From NCBI GenBank assembly GCA_963691705.1, contig OY829537.1, positions 38,071,514 through 38,135,513 on the forward strand: a stretch of DNA of 64,000 nt, in the 5' to 3' direction. The number at the start of each line of letters is the position of its first letter. Position 1 is the stretch's first letter. The notes beneath the pieces were generated by a model. The model ran no database searches and was not told the origin of the DNA. It saw nothing but the letters and a program-made list of their open reading frames with translations. Below, in pieces: positions 11,313-22,707 of the stretch. Source of the DNA: Viola odorata. Its lineage: Eukaryota > Streptophyta > Magnoliopsida > Malpighiales > Violaceae. The translations under genes and the position numbers were made by a program.

Positions 11313-12051
11313 GTATGCTTCTTCCAAATTAATGGTAATTAAACATAAACAAAGTAGGAATATAGCCAAACATAGTGAGATTTGTGGTGTAAGTTTAGGG
11401 AGCTTCGATCATGGATAGAAGGTCTTGGCTGAGTTAGGCAGCTAGATGTACTAAAGATTCAAAAACTTTCCTAGCTGTCAACAATTTATGTTCTTTTATT
11501 TTACTTTGTTGTTTGTAAGGGAATTCCATCCAATAGATTTTAGTAGATTATAGTATTCCAACATAATCCCTTCCTATAGCTCCTAACTCCTTCTTTGTGA
11601 TTTATTTAGGTGTTTTAGTCTGGATGACAATTCCGTTGAGGTAGTCAATGGTTATCTCCATGATGGCATTGCTCAGCTGGGGATGAGGATGAAGCATTTG
11701 AGGCAGTTGATGTAATTGAAGCATCATGGATCACCTGATATTTTCCAAAGCCATTCTTTGTTTATGTTGTTTATGTTTAAATTGACAGCAATTCCAGATT
11801 TGAACAAATTCGGTTTGTTTATATTTAGGTTTCACAATTCCAGTTTCTGTTTGTAGGAATTTATGTGTAAATTGACTACAATTGTAGAATTCTTTCATTT
11901 TAAACTACTGGACAACTATTATCTGAGAAACAGAGTTCACAGCAAAATAGTTGTAGACTGTTATCAGCCTTAAAGTGGTATTCAGGCAAGCGGGTTGTCT
12001 TGCCAGCTGTCTTGGCCTAGAAAGATGCGATACAGTCCTTTTTATTTTCAT
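11313..12051. other. Intergenic DNA with a possible exon remnant
   Basis: The only coding-like piece is at about 11611-11714. It follows a TTTATTTAG acceptor-like sequence and reads a short peptide with SLDDNSVEVV and GMRMKHLRQLM before a stop. I do not recognise the gene. The rest is AT-rich with no supported feature. Confidence 0.35.
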
Positions 12052-12081
12052 TTTGTCTAGGCCGAGCCAATGGCTTGGCCA
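12052..12081. repeat. Imperfect copy of the TCTAGGCC hairpin
   Basis: TGTCTAGGCCGAGCCAATGG resembles the hairpin at 14322-14352. The neighbouring sequence at 12008-12045 (GCCTAGA then ATGCGATACA) is also shared with 14340-14380. The two copies flank the DLN-motif pseudogene and the coiled-coil ORF. Confidence 0.6.
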
Positions 12082-12092
12082 AGAATTTTGAC

Positions 12093-12262
12093 TACTCCCT
12101 CCGTCAATTTTTAATTGACATTTTTAGGGAAAAACTGATGTCGCAAGAAAACTGATGCCTTCGTTCATTGTGTCGTTGTCGTCCGTGTTGTTATGCCTTT
12201 GCCCCTCTAACGACTCGTCGTTTGGAGCAGAAACTACTTGTGACTATGGGACGGAGGGAAAT
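12093..12262. mobile_element. Stowaway-type MITE, degenerate
   Basis: The left end TACTCCCTCCGTC and the right end GGGACGGAGGGAA form the inverted CTCCCTCCGTCC signature of plant Tc1/mariner Stowaway MITEs. The left TA is present; the right one appears mutated. Confidence 0.6.
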
Positions 12263-12439
12263 GAAATTTAAATGAAATAAAAGACGCGGATATCTAAAAT
12301 TTCACCCCTGTTTTCTGAACCAGAGCCACCAGACCCTCACACCCTCCTTCTCCCAAGTCTCATTCTCTCTCACTTCTGTTTCGAAAACTCCTACCACAAT
12401 TTACAATAAATGAATTCAATTTATTTCAGTGATACATAG

Positions 12440-12958
12440 ATGGACAGTTGTTTCCCGTTCGACGACTCAGCTAACATGCTTGTACCCGACTCTGTATTCA
12501 TCGATGATGCAGAAAATGGCATAATCGATGAAATTGTTGAAGACACGTATGAGAAAGAGGAAAGAGAAAGCTTTATTGAGGACTTGGGTGGGCAAGAAGA
12601 GAGCTCGCGGTTGACGGTCAGAGAGGAAGAATCAATTGATGGCCAGTCTGTGGCCGAGGATATGGTGGTCAGTGAGGTGAGGATAGTAAAACCCAAATTT
12701 AATTTTGATCTAAATGAAACCCCCTGTGTGGAAATTTCCCCCCTCTTACTCCTCCTGTTAATGAAAGTAGAATGTTTGATTTAAATAAAGATCCCGATAG
12801 GGGTGATGATGAAGGAAGTCGAAGAAACGGATGTCCATGAAGACAGGGATTTTGATTTGAACAAATTTCCAACAATCGGTCGGTGGGAGTTACCAGATTG
12901 TGTTGATCAGAAGGACTTCATACTCATGCTTTGTATCCTTTTACCAGATTTCCATTAG
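12440..12958 (+). pseudogene. DLN-motif small acidic protein, two frameshifts
   Basis: An ATG at 12440 opens an acidic protein with NFDLNETP near codon 93. The frame then ends early at 12784. The next DLN motif (FDLNKDP, about 12774) lies in another frame. The last part returns to the first frame, with DFDLNKFP and ending LLPDFH at 12958. Two compensating indels, the first probably in the C run near 12740, explain this. The C-terminal part matches the intact gene at 24472-24942 (RDFDLN, FP, ILLPD). DLNxxP is a known form of the EAR repression motif; its use here is inferred. The N-terminal half is not obviously similar to the other copy. Confidence 0.55.
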
Positions 12959-13264
12959 ATTGAGTGTTTATGTAGATGTTGGATTTGCGCAGATGTGTAG
13001 TAGGTTTTGTGTAATTAGGTTTATCGGCTACCCTGTATATTATGGATTTTGGTTTAGGGAAGTTTGGAATGCGTGATTAGTTTTGTAATGATGGATAATG
13101 TAAATATTTCAATCGTACCTCAATACCTGCATATCATAATGCAAATCTTATTATTATTGATTTCTCAAGCATCGTTACATTAATAAAAGTTGAACGTCCC
13201 TCATTGATTTTGTTTATTGCTCTGTGGAGATGTAGGTAAGTTGATAAAGGGTTTGCTGGTATGG

Positions 13265-13621
13265 TTAATTGGTGAAGTGTGTGTGTTTTTTTAGTGTGTT
13301 TCTGTTCAGACCCTGAGCGACAAAGAAACAGAACCAGTCCCCGTTATTGAGTGTTGATGCGGTTGTTATTCCATAGGTGTGTTGAATCGGTGTTCTTGGG
13401 TCAAAAGGTCTATGTAATGCTGACTGGATTCCATCTTTATCAAACAGAGGTGGTTGACTGAGCAATTCTAGGTGGACACGTCTCCCGATTTTAATTTTTC
13501 GAAGAGTTTTTTGCTTCCCAATACACCACAGAGAATCAATTCTCCCCCTACCATAATCGTCACTAAGTAAACGTCGTAACGTTCTACAAATAGTTGGGAA
13601 TTCAAAGTTATTTATACCCAT
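13265..13621 (-). other. Unrecognised 118-codon open frame
   Basis: The frame reads through 118 codons with a mixed composition and segments such as LRRLLSDDYGRGRIDSLW and IKIGRRVHLELL that look more protein-like than random AT-rich DNA. I do not recognise a family. It faces away from the coiled-coil ORF at 13737. It could be a remnant of a transposon gene or chance. Confidence 0.25.
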
Positions 13622-13736
13622 TTAATTTTTCTTTTCCGGTACAACTGTTTATGTCATTTCTCATTATCCTTCATCCTCTGCTCTGCATATTCCCTTTTGT
13701 TTAGGCTGTTACATTTTTTGTCTCAGGTAAACAACA

Positions 13737-14091
13737 ATGAATCGTGAAGACAAAAGAACACTATTAGAAGCAGTGGCCGTCATCAACAGAACCCTCCAAC
13801 GTGACATTGGGTTGTTGGACCGCAATGTGCTCCAGGCGGACAACGATGTTGAGCGACTTGAGGGCATGATTGAGGATCTCAAACATCACAAGGATGCTCT
13901 CTTTGCGGATGACTACATGGCGTTCGAGACTGTGAGCGCAATGTCTGACTGCATTATGCCTCTCTCTTGTTGCTACACAACTGGAGCAGAAGGCCTCTAC
14001 ACTACGGATGGCGCGAGAAGCTGTGAACGAGGCCGTGACTGAGGTCAATAGGTTTGCCAATGTCATGCCTGGGATTCCCACTAATGAGTAG
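13737..14091 (+). pseudogene. Coiled-coil ORF with one frameshift, unrecognised
   Basis: The ATG lies just after a pyrimidine tract and TCTCAG, a possible 3' splice site. The first frame encodes a helical protein (NRTLQRDIGLLDRN, NDVERLEGMIEDL). Near 13950-13975 the coding signal moves to another frame, which continues as a coiled coil (ATQLEQKASTLRM, EAVTEVNRF) and stops at 14089-14091. One indel or an unnoticed small intron would explain this. The total is about 118 residues. I know no family for it. It lies between the two hairpin copies. Confidence 0.45.
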
Positions 14092-14321
14092 ATTGGGTTG
14101 TGCTATGGTTGTAGCAGGTTGGGACTATGTCTCCCCCCTGCCCTTTAGGAATTTATGTCTTGTTTGCACTTTATTTCTATGTCTTCGTCTTATGATAGTA
14201 CTCCTTTTCAAGGTAGTTCTATGTTTGCCCGAATGGAGTTTTAGTGAAAAAGGTTGACTGATTCATGGCTTGGGTTTATTCTTTGTTCCGTATATTGTGT
14301 TATTCAATGTGTTAAATCATC

Positions 14322-14352
14322 AAATTGTCTAGGCCGAGCTAGTGGCCTAGAC
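14322..14352. repeat. Perfect 11-bp stem hairpin
   Basis: TTGTCTAGGCC and GGCCTAGACAA are perfect reverse complements around an 8-base loop, GAGCTAGT. A related sequence lies at 12052-12081, and the GGCCTAG core recurs at about 23618, 23663 and 24133. Confidence 0.85.
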
Positions 14353-14941
14353 AAATGCGATACAATCATTTCATGTCATTACTTCATTTGTAATTCAATG
14401 AAATTATATTTTGTCAAATACAGAGTACTCCCAAAACCCACTTCATTTTTAATTTAAAAGATGAGCAATGTATAACAAAACACTACGACACAGATCAACC
14501 AAACTCCATAAATCCTCATGCCAACATAAATCCAGAAACAACACATGAAAAATTGACAGAGTTGTTGGGCTAAAATGTCCATTACTCGGGGACAGAGAGA
14601 GTAACTAAATTGTTAAAATTAATCTCTTCTAACTTAATCTTCATCTTCGCAGGGACAACTAAAAGGAAAAATATTGGACAGGGACTGAAATTCAAAATTT
14701 AAGCGGATAAAAAATAATTTTTGGATTTAATTTCAAATTCAAATGAATTGAGGAGTTAGTGTGATGTTTATCGCAATGATGATCGTCACTCAAATGTAAT
14801 AATATTTCCTGATGCCTAAATGCACAAATAAAATGTGTAAAGGGCAAGACAGGGTCGAACCACATAGATTGAAGGATAAAAAGCTCACTAAAATATGTAT
14901 GACAATGGATAAATGCAACCAAATGGAGTAGTAACTTAAAA

Positions 14942-14954
14942 GGGGGGGGGGGGG
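14942..14954. repeat. Poly-G tract
   Basis: Thirteen consecutive G residues are followed by TTGGTCGATTGACC. It marks the start of the TE-like non-coding block. Confidence 0.9.
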
Positions 14955-14979
14955 TTGGTCGATTGACCTAAAAGATCAA

Positions 14980-16600
14980 TCATAGAGTTGGTTGCTAACA
15001 AAACAATTAATTAAAAGCACAAATCAAGGGCATGAAAGTAAAAAATAATCAAGGGCATGAAAGTAAAGAGTAATCAAGGGCAAGATAATAAAGAAAGACT
15101 GTAAATAAAGATATTAATCCAGATGAGAAGGGATCTTAACAAGGGGTGCTCTTAGGTTGCATTTCGGGTTAGTTAATCATCGGCTCAGGGATATTCTATT
15201 CTCGTGCCATAGACATGCTATAGGGACCAAGTTTCCACTTAAACCCCTTACTTACCTTCTTAAGATAAGCTACCCCCCGTTGCCACATATGAGGTAGCCT
15301 TGACGTTTTGCCGTCCCCCTAGGCACGAATACGGGAAGCAATACTCAAAATGCCCATAAAGCAGAGGTAAGACATGTCTAGGGCGCGACCTCTCAGCTTG
15401 TCAGACTCGCGATAACACCCTAGTCGACTGCTTTCCCTAGATTTATGAAATTACACTGTAGCAACTTCTCCGCTCTAGGTGTCTACTTCTCTTAACAACC
15501 TCATGTCAGTTAATACCATTAGGATGACAGTAATCATCTAGGACTAGTTATTAGCTGGCTAGAATATTATCTTGCCCTAGATGAGTTAACAAGAAATTGG
15601 CAAACAAGCAAATACAACAATAAGAATATATTAAACACATTTAGGCCTCTTAACTACTCCTTGCAACCCTCGAAACACCCTTTGCTAAGAAGATGAGCTT
15701 AGCCGCTCATGCTAATAAGTAATAAAAACAAATCTAATAAATAACATAAAAGTAAAGAGACAAGAAAGGAAGTGAAAGCTTAATAAATACCGGCTGGAGC
15801 TTAAAAGCTCCGATTTGAAGAAGAGTTAATGGTAGCGGCTGCTCCAACAAAAAGGAGGAATAAATTCCTAGAAAAGAAACCTAAGAGGCGGCTGCCTAAA
15901 ACTAAAAATTGAGATGATCCCCTAAAACCCTAAAACTAAAGGTTTATATAGTGTCCAGCCCACAAGAGGACAAAATCCAGCTAAGGGACTACAAAATGAC
16001 AAAATCCAGCTAAGGGGAGAGAGTGACAACACATGGAGCGTGCTCCTTGGTCCAAAAGGGAATATTCTCAAAATGTGCCAGGAGGAATCTGCATGGAATC
16101 CCGTGCGGATCTTTTAGGTATCTTTCACTTTGGTCGGGATTTTGTAGACGCACGGTGGCTAGGGCATGATGACAAAATCAGCATCTAGGGCATGATGATA
16201 TGATCAGCAGCTAGGGAAAATTCTGGGAATATTATGAAAATATTCTGGAGACCAGCAAGGAGGACACGTGGAAGCACAACAACGAAGCTTTGACCAGGAA
16301 ATATCGCCCAGGGCTTGATGAAAATATCTTGGGCTCAACAGCTAAATTGATGTCTTGGCCTTGCTGCTTTGAGATCCACGGAATTCCATCCAAAACCGTC
16401 TGTTTTCGTTCATTTCTTCCTTTTGGCACTGATCTGCAATAAAGATGGGAATAGAGGCAAATCAGCAGTATCATGCCCAAGAAAATGCTAAAAATAAGGA
16501 GAAAAACATGCCCAAGAAACACACTATCAAACGACTTCCCATTACTTCCACTTTTACCACTCACCTCTCTTAAAAAATCCACTCAACCGACCTTACCCAG
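14980..16600. other. Non-coding TE-like block with short tandem repeats
   Basis: There is no long coding frame. Three 27-bp units (ATCAAGGGCATGAAAGTAAA type) lie at 15023-15093. Paired GACAAAATCCAGCTAAGGG repeats lie at about 15969-16017. CTAGGGCATGATGA units lie at 16159-16210. The block adjoins the Athila-type ORF1 and may be its leader or a separate element; I cannot place the ends. Confidence 0.4.
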
Positions 16601-16608
16601 CACGACCC

Positions 16609-18217
16609 ATGCATCAAAAATCAAACCCATCTCCCATGGCCAGCCACTCAAGCGACCCTTATGCCACGTCGCTGTCTGCGACCGCACTAGTGTCTATTGG
16701 GACATCAGAACAAGGACGCTGCAAAAAAATGATTGATGCAGTCATCAGGGAAATAGATGCTGAACAGGCGGAAAGCCTGAATAAGGCTAAGGTTCCAGGA
16801 AATGAAAACTCTAGGTCAAAGGAGAGCGTGAAGGGGAAAGACAGGGCCATTGTGTTGAGTGACACAGACGCGGATGACGGTCCAAATACGAAAGTGAAGA
16901 GACCACTACCAGTAGTGGATCACAGAACAAAGAGGAGGACCAAAAGAAAAGCAGAAGGGCTTTTCGGTGGCAATATAGCCATTGATTCTTCAGTCTCGGC
17001 AAGCCCATGCCCAAGCCCGCCAAGGTACCCCCACGAGTGAATAAATCCTCTGGGGTCAAGCAGGTTGCTCTCAAGAAAGGGGTGAGGCCAAACCGTAGGA
17101 ACTTTGTGACGGAGGAAGAGATTGAGGAGGCAGCAGGGGCGGTCGATCAAGGCAAGAAAGGGAAAAGCTCAAAATCCTCCACCAAATCACAAGGAAAGTA
17201 GCCAATAAAGCAGAAAGAGGTCGAGCTAGAAGCTAACATAGAAGATTTGACTGAGCCAGTAGAGAATTCAGTATTGGCCAAGCCCGCAGGAACTCCTCCA
17301 ATGAAGAAATCCTCTGGGGTAAAGCAGGTTGCTATCAAGAAAGTGGTGAGGCCAAACCCTAGGAAACTTGTGATGCAGGAAGAGATTGAGGAGGCAGCAA
17401 GGGTGGTCGATCAAGGGAAGAAAGGGCAAAGCTCAAAAGCCTCCACCAAATCACAAGGAAAGCGGCTAGTGAAGCAGAAAGAGGTCGAGCCTGAAGCTGA
17501 CATAGAAGATTTGACTGACGATGCAGAGGATTCAGTATTGGCCAAGACCACGACCAAGCCCGCCAAGGTACCCCCACTTGAATATTTGAAAGGTTGGTTA
17601 AGGTTTGATACATTAGACCTCAAAGCCAAACTACTGAAAAAGCATAGTTCTAATATCACTCAATATGCAACGTTTGATTTTGCTTCTCTAGACCCCTTAG
17701 GAGTTGGTGACAGAATTAAAACTTATATGCAAGATATTGGTTGGCAATGCCTACTGCTGATTATGGATGCTGCTTATTCTGAGCTTTGTTTAGAATTCCA
17801 TACTACTTTTTAGTTCGATCATAAGAGTCTGTCACTTAGGGGGGTAAATATACTCAATTTTGATGCGGATGAATTGCTATCCCCTGATCATTTGAATGCA
17901 TTGTCTGATTATCCCAATGATTAGGATAAAACAGTCGCATATCAAGAGTTGACTAGAGACCCTAGGGTTGTCTTTGACAAACACTCCAAGGCACACCAAA
18001 TTAGAGACCCAACCCTTAGGATGATCTATAGAGCACTGGCCTTTAACCTTTCTGGGAAAATGACTGTGTCTGGGAATATATCCAAAATTGAGTTATTCTT
18101 GTTGTGGTGCATGGTGCATAAAAGGAGGGTCAACCAAGTATATTGGCTAGCTAGGCAACTGCATCCTAGTGATGAGGGGGCTAAGATGATTTTGGGATCT
18201 TTAATAACCAAGATAGT
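16609..18217 (+). pseudogene. Athila-type ORF1 protein, 5' part, broken
   Basis: The frames carry a low-complexity N-terminus, then two 88-residue tandem repeats (17010-17545), then a globular domain with ISKIELFLLWCMV and YWLARQL that fits the Athila ORF-1 / putative plant transposon protein family. There is a frameshift near 16998 (one base missing where GGCCAAG is expected), TAG at 17199-17201 and 17811-17813, and a further stop near 17922. The frame is cut at 18217 by a Reina-like LTR, and a likely C-terminal part resumes at 22893. The family's function is unknown. Confidence 0.7.
17010..17545 (+). repeat. Two 264-bp tandem repeats inside the ORF1 pseudogene
   Basis: Units at about 17010-17280 and 17281-17545 share KSSGVKQVA, RPN, EEIEEAA, VDQGKKG and EDLT in protein and are near-identical in DNA. 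Each unit is a multiple of three, so the duplication kept the frame. Confidence 0.85.
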
Positions 18218-18700
18218 TGATACGATCCTAGTTGCCTAGGATGCGTTGATTGTTTGATTTAGTTCGAAGGATTGGATTTCAATGCGGAATGGATAGTTCT
18301 CACTAGAGGAGTGTCGACAAGAGTCCACCAGCCTACGCTGAATACCTAGATGAGGTTTTCACAAGAGTCCACTTGTGAGGGGTTGAATCGAGTACACGAT
18401 TCGTCGCAACTTCAATTTTACTTGCTCAAGCCTGGCTTGCGAAATCGAGAAAGACACAAGGTTCGAGCCCACGAACAAACAAGAGAAAATACTCTTTCTA
18501 AGATAAAGTCTCAATATCAATTTGATTGGGTAAAAATTGAGTCACTAACAATAGTTAAGGCGGCTCCTTTAAATAGGAGAAACCTAAATCCTTACTTAGA
18601 AATCCTAATTCTAATAAACTCCTAATTAAATAATTACTTAAACTAATTATAGAATATATCCAACTATTTTAAGTAATAAATAAAAGGAGTAATGTAAAAT
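18218..18700 (-). repeat. 3' LTR of the Reina-like element (right edge uncertain)
   Basis: 18218-18390 matches 22708-22892 almost base for base, and its complement matches the LTR that ends at 63536. The segment extends further into A/T-rich sequence (18590-18660) also paralleled near 63060-63120, but the outer edge cannot be fixed. Confidence 0.75.
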
Positions 18701-18812
18701 AAAAGGTCTTGAAATTCCCTTGCTTGGCACAACAACTGGAATTCCATTTCTTGGACACCAAAAGCTGAAATTGTCCAAAAGCTAGAAATCGAGGGCTTGA
18801 TCACTTCGGGAT

Positions 18813-19032
18813 GCGACGTGATCACGTCGCAAATGAAGCGGAGAAGTCTGTCTTTGGCGTAAGCACATTGAGAGGAGACGTGATTACATCGCGTCAGGAT
18901 GGCTGGATCAAGAAGGCTACTGATCTTGCGTAATCACGCTACGGGACGACATGATCACGTCGTCACCTGGCTCCCACTTGCGCATGCTTTTGTTTTCAGT
19001 GTGATCACGCCGAGGCTGAGCGTGATCACGTC
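18813..19032. repeat. Cluster of GTGATCAC palindromes
   Basis: Palindromic or near-palindromic copies of a CGTGATCACG core lie at 18813-18830 (a perfect 18-bp palindrome, GCGACGTGATCACGTCGC), 18876-18892, 18928-18940, 18945-18964, 19001-19010 and 19021-19032. Spacing is about 16-65 bp. The cluster lies at the 3' end of the Reina-like element, next to or in the LTR. Confidence 0.85.
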
Positions 19033-20002
19033 CAGGACTGTCTTGGATCGCAACATTCCCTTCTTCTTCGAAAAGATTCGCCCTCGAATCTTGTTCAACG
19101 CAATCTGCCCAAGAAGGACCAGTAAGTCCACACTCAATGCATATTCGCCATCTCCTATGCTTCCTTGGTCTGCATATGTTGCGCTTCATAGGTAAGACAC
19201 CTGATGCGCTAGGGTATGCATGAGAATTCGCATCATTCCTTCCCCTGTGGAAAGAATTCGTCCATGAATCCAAACCTGCAGTACAATACCTTAAGATAGT
19301 ATCACTTAAAGGTACGATCGAAGGATAGAAATTACCCGTGACATGTTGAATGTCGATATGTGTTGTGATAGGGTAGGTAGACCCATCTCTCTCCCTCAAG
19401 ACTACTTTGTTTCGCTGGGTAGGCAACCATTCCTGGTGTAAGAACATCGTATCCGAATTGACCACCTTGAATAACAACCTGGAGTTCCTATGGTAACTCT
19501 TACCCGTCTGAGGAATACCCAAGCGATCCATGTGAACCCTTACTTGTTCAAGTGGTATCTTTGCCATCACTGAATCCTTGTCAATTCCTAAACTTGCATA
19601 GTAACTTAAAGACAAAGGGTTTAGCGGCACCACAAGTATAAATCCATAACCGAATGAGTTGTAAGCAAATAAAAGCGAAAATTCATTAACAAATTCAAAC
19701 TTACAAACCAATGAATACTGCATGGCTCCAAGAGCTCATTCTTCCTTTACATCCCTCGTTGGCTGCCACAAGAAGGGAGATACACAATATTGTGATCTCG
19801 GCACTCTACGTTTCCTCCGCGATTGCTTCCCTAAGTCGCTAAAGGACTTTTTTTGGCGTTTGCTCACAAAACTCACGGGTAAACCACACAAGTACAAAAT
19901 ATCTTTGAGACATATGTTAGGAACATTAATCGTACCAAAATAGTGTAGTAACTCCTCACAATTAGCTCTAGGTACAACTATCTCATCACTTGGCCTAGAC
20001 AA
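18917..20002 (-). pseudogene. Degenerate integrase C-terminal region of the Reina-like element
   Basis: The frames 19736-20002 and 18917-19723 keep scattered chromovirus-like segments: GLPVSFVSKR, FAYNSFGYGF, LHQEWLPTQR and DSRANLFEEEGN, the last being the usual tail after integrase in this group. Catalytic motifs are not visible. The rest of pol is missing. Confidence 0.5.
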
Positions 20003-20671
20003 AATATCAAATCATTTGCGTTTTCGCAAGTACTCCTCAAAGGCGTATGACTTAGCCTTCGCCCTTTGCATATGACCATCACCAATAAAATTATTTTCAG
20101 AATTATGCAAATCAATGATGTCCACATACTTACACGAATCAGACCTAAGGAAAGAAAGGTGTAATTTACCTTCTCGACTAGAGTTAGCCAAACTAGTCAC
20201 CATGGATGCGCAAGTCTCCTTTCATTCTTTTGGCTCCAATGAGTTATGCTTTCTTACTGCCAAGAATTCTTTCTTTCCCTACATATGAGAACAAGCAAAA
20301 CTAGAATAGAAAATGAATGGTTTAGTGTTAGTAAAGTCTAGGCGCCATGGCCAAAAATCAAACGGTTTTTGGTGGCTTGCGCCGAAACAGTTTTTACACA
20401 CACATAATGTGTTCCTCACTTTCTTCTCTCTGGCGTAAATACTCATCTCTCCTTTTTCATAAACGCCACTCTCTGCATGCTCTCTATTTTCATGCAAGTG
20501 TTTTCCTCTCGCATGCTCTCTATTTTCATGCGTGCTATTTTTCTCACCATCTCTTTTCCCATCCTCACTCTTTTCATGGGGGCTGTTTTGAATTCTATTT
20601 CCCTCTTTCCTTTTGACACTCAATTCCTCTCTTTCTTTTTCTTTTTCAAGGTTGGAGTGTGACTCAATGAA
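20003..20671. other. Non-coding interior of the Reina-like element
   Basis: No domain is recognised. A short direct repeat containing ATGCTCTCTATTTTCATGC occurs twice at about 20477-20540. The missing RT would be expected here. Confidence 0.45.
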
Positions 20672-22027
20672 TCATCTTTGGTCCTCATTGTTCGCCTCAA
20701 TTTTTGGTTGCATATTTAGTGTCTCAAGCGCATGAGGTCTCTCGTCAATCAAAACTTCTCCATTGTCCGAATCACTACTGTCTTTAATCTCCTCACACTT
20801 AGGCTCCTCTGATTTCGAATTATCTTTGCTAGCTAACTCACCATTCTCCTTCAAGATCCGCTTGTTAGGGCATGCGGATGCTATGTGTCCTTGTCCGTTA
20901 CACTTGTAACAAACAATATTACTCGTTGGTGCTTTAGGAGGTGTTGAAGAAGAAGGACCACTATGAACCGATTTCCCTTGAGGTGCTTGTGAATCATTTG
21001 CATGCTTAGTGCCTTTATTATTAGGTAGCACCTTTGGAACCGGATTCACACCTTTGTCCTCTTTCTCCCAATTCGACTTTTGTCGCGCCGTTGACTTAGT
21101 AGGTATGACACTAGGATAAGGAGACCTCATCTTCCCTTGCTCCTCTATGTTGATAGCCTTATTTAACATATCCCCTAAGGAGTAGCAATCAATGAACTTC
21201 AATTGGTTGGTTATCTCTCGGTTGAGGCCATTCAAGAACCTCACCATCGTCACCTCTTCGGTCTCCTTGACTTGTGCTCTCTCCAAAGCGATCTCCAAGT
21301 CACTTAAGTACCCTACAACACTCTTATTTCCTTGATTCAAGGTCTGTAACCTTTGAAGAAGGTGTCGGTGAAAGTGAGTGGGTACACATCGACATCTCAT
21401 AAGTATATTCATATCCTCCCAAGTGTTGATAGGATTGACGTAACCTCTGCTCCTAGCGGCATTAAAATCATTGCACCATTGGATAGCATATCCGTGGAAC
21501 CCGGATGAGGCTAACTTCACTTTCTCCCTTTCCAAATATTTATATCTTTGGAAGATAGATTGGACCTTTTACTCCCAAGCCAAGTAAATATCCAGATTTT
21601 CCAACCCTTCAAATGGCTGAATTTTCATTCTCATACTCCCTAGGTTTGTGCGAACTCGGTCCTCAAACCTAGGCTACCTCTTATCATAGCACTCCCGCTT
21701 CTCATAGGCTTCTTCACATTCAATCTCTTCATACCCATATGTATGAGGCGCTCGTCGCTCGAATCTGCGCCTAGGGTTCGCACAACGCACTAAGGGTGCA
21801 CCATCTGGTGGCTCCTCGGCCTTTCCCTTTAATTTAACCTTTCCCACTCCTACCCATTTTTCCATCTCTCCTGTCCTTTGTTCCATCTCATCAAGCTTTT
21901 CACTAAGTTTTCTTAGGACCTCCATCATCTCTCGATTTCTAACGCTCCCTGGTGAATTGCCCGACATTCTTCCTAAAACCACAACACTAAAAGAAACCAA
22001 GCGTAAAGTTGCCTTAAGAACTAGCAC
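20672..22027 (-). pseudogene. Gag of the Reina-like element
   Basis: The main open part (20672-21535) has the retrotrans_gag domain (VPTHFHRHLLQRLQ, RFLNGLNREITNQL) and one zinc knuckle, CYKCNGQGHIASAC, followed by an acidic tail. The N-terminal part (21674-22027, probably starting at MSGNSPG) is in the same frame and is separated by stops at 21674 and near 21570. The sequence fits Reina/Tekay-type chromoviruses. Confidence 0.85.
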
Positions 22028-22685
22028 TCCCTCACGTGTTTACTCTCGTGTTTAACTCTCTATTAATCTCACAAATTCACTCACTTTGTCTTTATAAACC
22101 ACTGCGTTGTCCTTGGACCACAACCAATAATAAGTTTTGATGCTCAACAAGTGGTTAGTTGCAAGAACAATCAACTAGAAAATTATTGGGCTGGAATAGA
22201 AGATAGTTTCAAGAATCAAAAATAGCACAAATTAACTTGAACAACTCAAATAATTCGCAAAGCGCGCGAACGATAGGTGTGTGCGATTTAAGGTTGCAAT
22301 TTGCAAATTCAATATCTTTCAATTCTGACCACAAAATCCAATGATTCTTTTTGCAATAACATCACAATACTCTATAGTATTTTGTATTTTTTTCGTTTTG
22401 TTTGGATTTTTTTTTCATTTTTTCACTCTTTTCTTCTCTTTTTTTTTTTTTTTTTTACTCTAAGAACGAATAACAATTAAATAAAAGACTCTTTTTGGTA
22501 TTTTGTGACTCTTTTGTGGACAGAAACAAGCTAAACACACAAATCTCACAACGATTTGTTTAACAAGACACACAATTAACTAACACAAGCACACAAGAAG
22601 ATTGGTTATAGAACGAATAGAAAAAGTAACCAATCTCAACAAGGGAAAACTGAAAATAAAAGATAGATAGATACCAAACCTTAAA
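22028..22685. other. Leader of the Reina-like element with poly-T tract
   Basis: A non-coding AT-rich stretch between primer site and gag, including a T-rich run at about 22437-22460. Nothing else is supported. Confidence 0.5.
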
Positions 22686-22707
22686 CGCCTTAAGCTCCGC
22701 TACCAAC
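22686..22707 (-). other. Primer binding site of the Reina-like element
   Basis: On the minus strand TTGGTAGCGGAGCTTAAGG starts at the LTR edge. It differs at two positions from TGGTATCAGAGC, the usual initiator-Met tRNA site of plant retroelements. The same variant occurs at 63537 in the plus-strand relative. Confidence 0.65.

Noticed and set aside
14424..14602. Another Stowaway MITE
   Set aside because: The left TACTCCC is not matched by the right TACTCTCTCTGTCC beyond a few bases.
15023..15093. CRISPR-like repeat
   Set aside because: Only three 27-bp direct units without spacers, in a plant nuclear context; a minisatellite.
16232..16582. Minus-strand membrane-like 116-codon frame
   Set aside because: A Phe/Leu-rich stretch in non-coding TE sequence; no family match and overlaps repeats.
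18917..19723. A single long 268-codon host gene on the minus strand
   Set aside because: It contains degenerate chromovirus integrase-tail segments (FAYNS, PTQR, SRANLFEEEGN) and lies between LTRs.
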